Assembly: GCA_009760855.2 (NCBI GenBank)
Contig: WPIO01000020.1
Coordinates: forward strand, 3,732,501 to 3,765,000
Direction of reading: 5' to 3'
Length of the DNA stretch: 32,500 nucleotides
Origin: Cristatella mucedo
Taxonomy: Eukaryota; Bryozoa; Phylactolaemata; Cristatellidae
The position numbers were made by a program, and so were the translations under genes. Positions 27,303-32,500 of this stretch are shown here, piece by piece (position 1 is the first letter of the stretch; each line of letters opens with the position of its first letter). The notes beneath the pieces were generated by a model. The model was given only the letters and a program-made list of their open reading frames with translations, was not told where the DNA came from and searched no databases.

Positions 27303-27958
27303 ATGTGCGAGCGCATGCGTGTGTACTTTATATGGATATATCGCCGGGGCGTTTCGAACGGTCGCCGCCTAGCTCATCCCTTCCTTGGGCGCCAGGCCTG
27401 CCTTAATCCACTTTCTGAACATTCTTAACTCATCTTCTGAAGAAAGGCGAGCTTCTCATTCCTTGTGGAAACGGACGCCTCCACGTCATGCCCCATGCGT
27501 ACGCCCGCCGATTGCGGCGACGTGTATCGATGCGCATCGGACCGCCCAAGATCTAGCCGATTACGTCAAAGCCACCCCACGACGCTGCGCGTTTCACCGA
27601 TTATCGATAGCCCCTGGCAACGCCGCGGTAAACGGAGGTAAACGGAGCGTACTACGCGTGGCTGGCCGTCGCAACCCTCGCCCCCTCGCGTCGCGTCGCG
27701 TCGCGTCGCTCGCTCGCGCGCCGGCACGGCTCTTCATTCAAGTAGAACCACTGCTTAGCTGGCTGGGCCGAGATTTCGCATTCGGCTAGCCTCGCCAGTG
27801 CTTCGTGTTTGCGAATGCTCTCAAGGCGGCATCTATTGACACACTTGGAAAGTTTATGGAAGTCCTTTCTATTGCTGTTGCGTTAGTGGCGCTCAACTCC
27901 AATAACAGGATCGCAGATTGCTCCACCGCCGGCATGCGCGCGCTCACGAACGCACCGT
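27303..27958. other. unassigned CpG-rich stretch with (TCGCG)n
   Basis: A TCGCG pentamer repeats four to five times at 27686-27708. A 134-codon ORF (27385-27789) and an 87-codon ORF (27805-28068) have no recognisable domain. Nothing else was seen. Confidence 0.45.
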
Positions 27959-28006
27959 CGCATACACACAGACAAAAGCACACACACGCACACACACATA
28001 CGCACA
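27959..28006. repeat. degenerate (CA)n microsatellite
   Basis: CACA words with ACGC and GACA interruptions, about 48 bp. An older and more degraded tract than the GT repeat at 4425. Confidence 0.85.
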
Positions 28007-28600
28007 AATTCATTTCTATCGTTTACACCGCTTCTTTCCTGCTTCTGTCCTATTTGAGCCTTCAGTGAATCCGCCAGTAAGACTTGGGTAGGGTGGTTTA
28101 AGACTTAGGGTAGACCTAACGAAGGCTCAGCAGCCAAATGCGGTTCTACTTCTTGGCCTTGACTCGGGCAAGATTGAACAAACAGCCAATCGTAGGGGCC
28201 GGCAAGAGCGTGCCTCTTTCAGTGCTTTGAAAAGCATGGCGGACGACTGGAGCGGCGAAATCATCGAAGCGTTCCACGAGAGTCCCCCTATTAATGGGGA
28301 CCCTAGCTAAGTACGCGTCCTGTACGTGTAAGCGTCAGATAGTGAGGCGGCGGTGGCGGGCGATAAAGGCGATCGCGAAGGTTAAAGTTCACTCGGAGAT
28401 GCATCGCAAGAGGCAATGTCCCACCTTCACAAAAACAGCTTGTCAGCCGACGATCAGTCTGGAGGCGGAGCAAGTAGAAAGCAAGACTAACTAAGGGGAA
28501 GACTGGCCGCTTAAACCTCCTGCAAGCAGGAAAACGAAAGTAGGACAAAAGTAGGACTGAAGCAGGATGGAAGCAAGACTTCAGTCCAAACTGGGCTTTA
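28007..28600. other. unassigned stretch
   Basis: No gene or mobile element recognised. The last 50 bp contain short repeats of GCAGGA/AAGTAGGAC words (28520-28575). Confidence 0.4.
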
Positions 28601-29188
<588 letters not shown>

Positions 29189-29964
29189 GGATCCCCTCAG
29201 CTCTACTGCCGCTGCGTTATGGAGACTAGCGATTTGTGTGGCGGCTCGGCCGCCCGACTCACCATTTTTTTCCATTCGCCTCTCCGGCCTTCCTGCGATT
29301 GCCTGCTCTGGGAAGGTCAGGGCCTGTGGCCCCTCCTGGGTTTGATTCCGGCTAGGACAGCCGACCGACGCGCGCACCTCTGAAGCCAGAGCCGGATTGG
29401 CGGGCGAACGGCTGACTGCCTGCGCTTGCAGTTCGACCGCGAGGCCGAGGCAAGAGCCTCGAGTCGAAACGCCGGCCGCGAACTCGCGCATCGGCCGCGC
29501 GCTCGCGCGAGGCTTTTGGGCGCGAAGTCTTCGGGAAGCTCGCGGAGAGGTGAAATCGCGCTGGACAAGCGCGAACGATAGACGAGCTCAGCTAGAGTGC
29601 GGCGCTCCCGAGGGACGCGAGGCGGCGGCGGCGGCAGCGACGCTCCTTCCCCGCGTCCGCCGTCGCCTCAGTGCAAACGCTCGAGCGTCGCCGCCGGCGG
29701 CCGCGAGATCGTCGCCCGTCGCGGCTACGATTCCACGGCGGAAATTGAAGCAGCGCTCGTCGCGAGATCCTCTTCCCGGATGCGGCCCGCGGAGATCGCG
29801 AACCAGATTAAATGCGGCCGACCGGCGTAGCCCCCCATCGATCCGGCTACTCGCGACAGTGCGCCCCTCCACCTGTCCCGCCTGCGGGTGTGCAAGGACG
29901 AGCGCGAGCGCGGCCGCAGCGCGACTCCAGCCGCCGCCGGCTCCAGCCGCCGCCGCCGGCTCCA

Positions 29965-29997
<33 letters not shown>

Positions 29998-30240
29998 TCC
30001 CTAGGGCTCCTCGACGCCCCGGCGGCGGCGCGCTGGCTCGTCGCTTCGTGCCCCTACACCCCCTTCCCTACTCCCCCGGCTCGGTGCGAAAGCGCTTAGC
30101 CGAGGGGAAGCCAGCCTCAGTGCATGCCGCTAGCTGCCGCGCCCGAAACTTTGCGTCCGCCGCTTCTCCTACGCCGCAGGTGCCGCCCGACGCAAGCATG
30201 AACAGGGAGGGGTTGACGATTGGCGCGTTAGCCGAAGAGT
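29189..30240. other. CpG-rich block with (CCG)n
   Basis: Very CpG-dense from 29360 to 30130. A CCG/GCC triplet run with GGCTCCAG interruptions occupies 29931-29999. A 398-codon ORF (29397-30593) runs through it into the GA array. Its Arg/Ala/Ser/Pro composition, the lack of any domain and simultaneous openness of other frames argue against coding. It may be a promoter-type island. Confidence 0.55.
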
Positions 30241-30532
30241 CGCGAGAGACAGATAGAGGGAAAGTGAGAGTTAGTGAGAGACAAAGAGCTAGAGAGACAG
30301 AGAGAAAGAGGGAGACAAGAAGACAGAGACAGACAGACAGAGAGAGACGGGGAGAGACAGAGACGGAGAGAGACAGAGACGGAGAGAGACAGAGGGAGAC
30401 GGAGAGAGGCAGAGAGAGAAACGGAAAGAGACACAGAGAAAGACAGAGAGAGACAGAGAGAAACAGAAAGACAGAGAAAGAGACAAATAGAGAGACAGAG
30501 AGAGAAAGAGAGAGACAGAGAAAGAGACAAAT

Positions 30533-30563
<31 letters not shown>

Positions 30564-30570
30564 GAAAGAG
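30241..30570. repeat. (GA)n / GACAGA / GACGGAGA compound microsatellite
   Basis: About 330 bp of GA-rich repeat with frequent GACA, GACGGAGA and GAAAGAGACAAATA units. The last word occurs twice (about 30476 and 30521), showing a duplicated 40-50 bp segment inside. It ends in (GACA)n at 30541-30562. It is much more degenerate than the tract at 174, so older. Confidence 0.95.
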
Positions 30571-31002
30571 GACTGGTTCGAACCGACCGCTAATTGAGTT
30601 GCTGCTGCTATTTTCAAATTGCTACAGTTACTGTTGCTGCCGGTGCCGCCAGCGCAGCAGCCGCTGCTCGCCACAAACTCTTCGTCCGCTCAGGTCCTCT
30701 CAGAGCAGTTAAATAGCTCTTCTGAATCTCGTTTTCAGTAAGGGCAAACCTACACCTTATACGGCGCAGGCACCGACCCTCTCCACTGCTCACTGCTGCT
30801 TCGGCTGCGCAGCGGCGGCTGCTTTACTGAGCGCCGCAGTTGCTGCTCCGTAAAAACTACGCGCGGACGCATTTGAAAGCTTTACCCTCGAAATATGCTC
30901 AACCAGCATCTCTCACCGGCCCCACGAAGCCTCTGCATGGACTGTAGGTATCCCGATACAAAGCGACGACATTATGCTATATAAATACATTAGCTTCGCA
31001 GT
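30571..31002. other. unassigned stretch; possible LINE tail at 30958-30995
   Basis: ATTATGCTATATAAATACATT (30970-30990) resembles the GCTATATAAATG end of the CR1-like elements, but the hairpin half before it is not convincing. A 17-base word, CGCTCAGGTCCTCTCAG, at 30687-30703 also occurs at 23428-23444. Nothing else was recognised. Confidence 0.35.
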
Positions 31003-31665
31003 CACGCCTCCCTACTTTCAGCTGCGTAATATTTCAACCAAAACTCGAGCGTGCCTAGATAGGGGTCAACGGCAAAGTTAGTCCACGCATCTGTAGACAG
31101 AGGTCCGAAATTCAGCAGCTAGGCTTATCTAGCGCGAACGTTGCAATTGCCACATCGCACCACTTCTCCGCAACCGGCACTGGTTCGCCGCTAAGTATAG
31201 CATCCTTACATCACTTCAAGGTCTCTGTCCAATCTCCGGCTCATCTGTCTCCAATCTTCATTCCTCTGACACCAGCCTTAACCCGCACACACGGGCTCCT
31301 CTTAGTCCATTCGCGTAGCTGCCCCGCCCTAACGAACTGCAAATCCGCTGGCGATCGCACGTTCGCAGCCGATGCATCTAAAGCCTGGAACTCTCCATCG
31401 ACCGGTGAGCCTGCATTTGATTTGACTTTGAGGTCAAAGGTAAAACCCTACTTTTCCTTGCAGCATTTGCTCCGTCCACGCGACGCGAAATGTCAATTGC
31501 ACGCGCGCGCTTGCGAGTACCGTTTGCAATTGCGCAAGCTATCGACGTCCAGCGGCCAGTAGATGCACTTCCTTCCTTTCAGCGCCCACGCGACGTGCTG
31601 AGGGCGACCATCTAGTGCTCTTAGGCTGCTACACCGATGCATTATCGTCGTTATTTTGTCGCTCG
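31003..31665 (+). mobile_element. LINE-A RT C-terminus and 3' end, GC-shifted decayed copy
   Basis: FQLRNISTKTRACLD (31017-31061) corresponds to the Y.LRNI.KIR..L block of RT. Further on, TNCKSAGDRTFAADASKAW, NSPSTGEPAFDL and LRSKVKPYFSLQ (31335-31462) correspond to LKSLGDRAFS.YAPKAWNSLP and FK..LKTHLF. The 3' end CTTCCTTTCAGCGCCCACG, GTGCTCTTAGGCTGCTACAC, GATGCATTATCGTCGTTATT keeps the family tail in altered form. Many substitutions create CpG or G/C where other copies have A/T, so the element seems to have drifted toward the composition of its CpG-rich surroundings. Confidence 0.75.
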
Positions 31666-32500
31666 CTGCGAGACGCTCGCCGTAAGCCGCACGCGGCTGT
31701 CCGGACGATGCGGCTCAAGGAAAGCACTCCAGTTTAGCGCGCGGACCTAGTTTTCGCCTCTTTGCGTAGTTGAAACCGAGGTACAGGTACGCCTAGTACG
31801 CAGTTCGCAGTTCGCACGACACACCGGAAGTTGGCGGCTAACCGGCTGGCCAGCGCGCGCGTCATCGGCTCAAACCCTCCTGGCCGTCTGTCGGCGAGAG
31901 CGCGCGGAGCTCTCTCTAGCGCGCAGGAGGCGCGGCTCGACACGCGAACCGCGCGGGCGGCGCGTCGCTGCCGAGCGAGCGCGAAGCCACTGCGAGGCTC
32001 CGGCCGAGCTACCGCCCCGCCCCCGCCCCGAGCGACGACGCGCAGGCGAGTCGGCGGAGCGCGGGAGAGCGACGGCTGGCGTACGCCGGAGCGAGGCCGC
32101 GGCGGGCGGGAAAAAAAGCGTCGTCGGCACTTCAAAGACGGGGGCAGCTGGGCGGGAGACTCCGCGGCGGGAAGTCCTCTTTGCGACCTCAACAAAGGCG
32201 GCGGCCCTGGGAGTCCGGTCGCGTTGTCGCGGGCTTGAAAAATAAACACGGCCCGTTGAAAGCGGCCGCGTCCGTTGAACCGGGAGCGAGCACAAAAGAG
32301 CTCCGAGCCTCGCACCGCTGCAGCGCTCGACTCGCTGAAAGCCTTGTTTGGCCAGACGCGCCTCCGAGGCCGGCCCGCGCGCGCGCTCGCTCTCTCCCCA
32401 GCGGCGCGCGATCCTCCCCCGCACCGCCGCCGCCGCCGCCGCCGGCCCCCCCTGGGGGGGGGGGGACCAGGAAGCTGGCGGGCGCAGGCGTCGCTCGGTC
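31666..32500. other. strong CpG-rich block at window end, possible promoter island
   Basis: Dense CpG with GCGCGCG, CGGCGGG and CCCCGCCCCCGCCCC (GC-box-like, 32014-32028) words. A (CCG)n run (32425-32443) is followed by C7-T-G12 (32446-32465). Overlapping 135-193 codon ORFs on both strands are not convincing. This could be the promoter and first exon region of a gene beyond the right edge; no start or splice site can be fixed. Confidence 0.5.

Noticed and set aside
29397-30593. 398-codon ORF, the longest in the window
   Set aside because: It spans a CpG-rich block, a CCG repeat and a GA microsatellite. Its composition follows the DNA, other frames are open too, and no domain is visible.
31734-32424. 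Reverse ORFs of 184-193 codons at the right edge
   Set aside because: Stop-poor CpG-rich sequence; no recognisable domain and opposite-strand ORFs overlap them.

Overview
The window reads as non-coding nuclear DNA of an animal. Reasons: no dense ORFs or operons; long dinucleotide microsatellites; tRNA-derived SINEs with RNA polymerase III box A/box B signals; many 5'-truncated, stop-ridden CR1-like LINE reverse transcriptases (RT); and alternation of ordinary-composition DNA with very CpG-rich blocks. The species cannot be fixed from sequence alone. A marine invertebrate or early-branching chordate is a guess. I find no host protein-coding gene I would defend; the longest ORFs are simple-repeat translations or stop-poor reading through GC-rich DNA.

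Layout. 1-3540: a GA/GACA microsatellite (174-564), two antisense remnants of CR1-type RT (850-1037 and about 1640-2850), and two nested recent tandem duplications (3031-3424). 3540-6110: unassigned DNA with GT and CT microsatellites. 6113-14300: the retroelement-rich core. It holds a LINE-A 3' end on the minus strand (6113-6690), a minus-strand SINE-B (7208-7372), an RT remnant of a different type (7832-8045), a large CT array (8538-8857), a SINE-C (9032-9190), a decayed LINE-A (9190-9640), a SINE-B (9711-9885), and a long LINE-A copy (about 10290-11945) with a SINE-A nested in it (11018-11137). After that come another LINE-A scrap, a divergent minus-strand LINE-B (12046-12995), a LINE-A 3' end (12999-13401) and a LINE-B 3' tail (14165-14300). 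15828-17735: CT arrays, two well-preserved SINE-A copies and a LINE-A 3' end. 18000-26830: GC-rich blocks, minisatellites, an unclassified two-copy dispersed repeat, a SINE-B inside a CpG-rich block, and a promoter-like/LTR-like segment at 21600-21790. 27090-30570: TA/TG/GTGC, CA, CT and GA/GACA arrays around a CpG-rich block. 31003-31665: a GC-shifted LINE-A 3' end. 31670-32500: a strong CpG-rich block that may be the promoter of a gene to the right.

The clearest biological story is a LINE/SINE partnership. LINE-A copies end in a tail of about 60 nt that folds into a hairpin, followed by an ATTATT-type end. The SINE-A copies, whose heads resemble a class II (Ser/Leu-like) tRNA, carry the same tail. 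The outer stem stays paired in several copies by wobble and compensatory changes, as expected if LINE-A RT recognises this RNA structure and SINE-A borrows it. A second SINE family (SINE-B) has its own different conserved tail and no visible LINE partner here. Element names LINE-A/B and SINE-A/B/C are mine, not database names.
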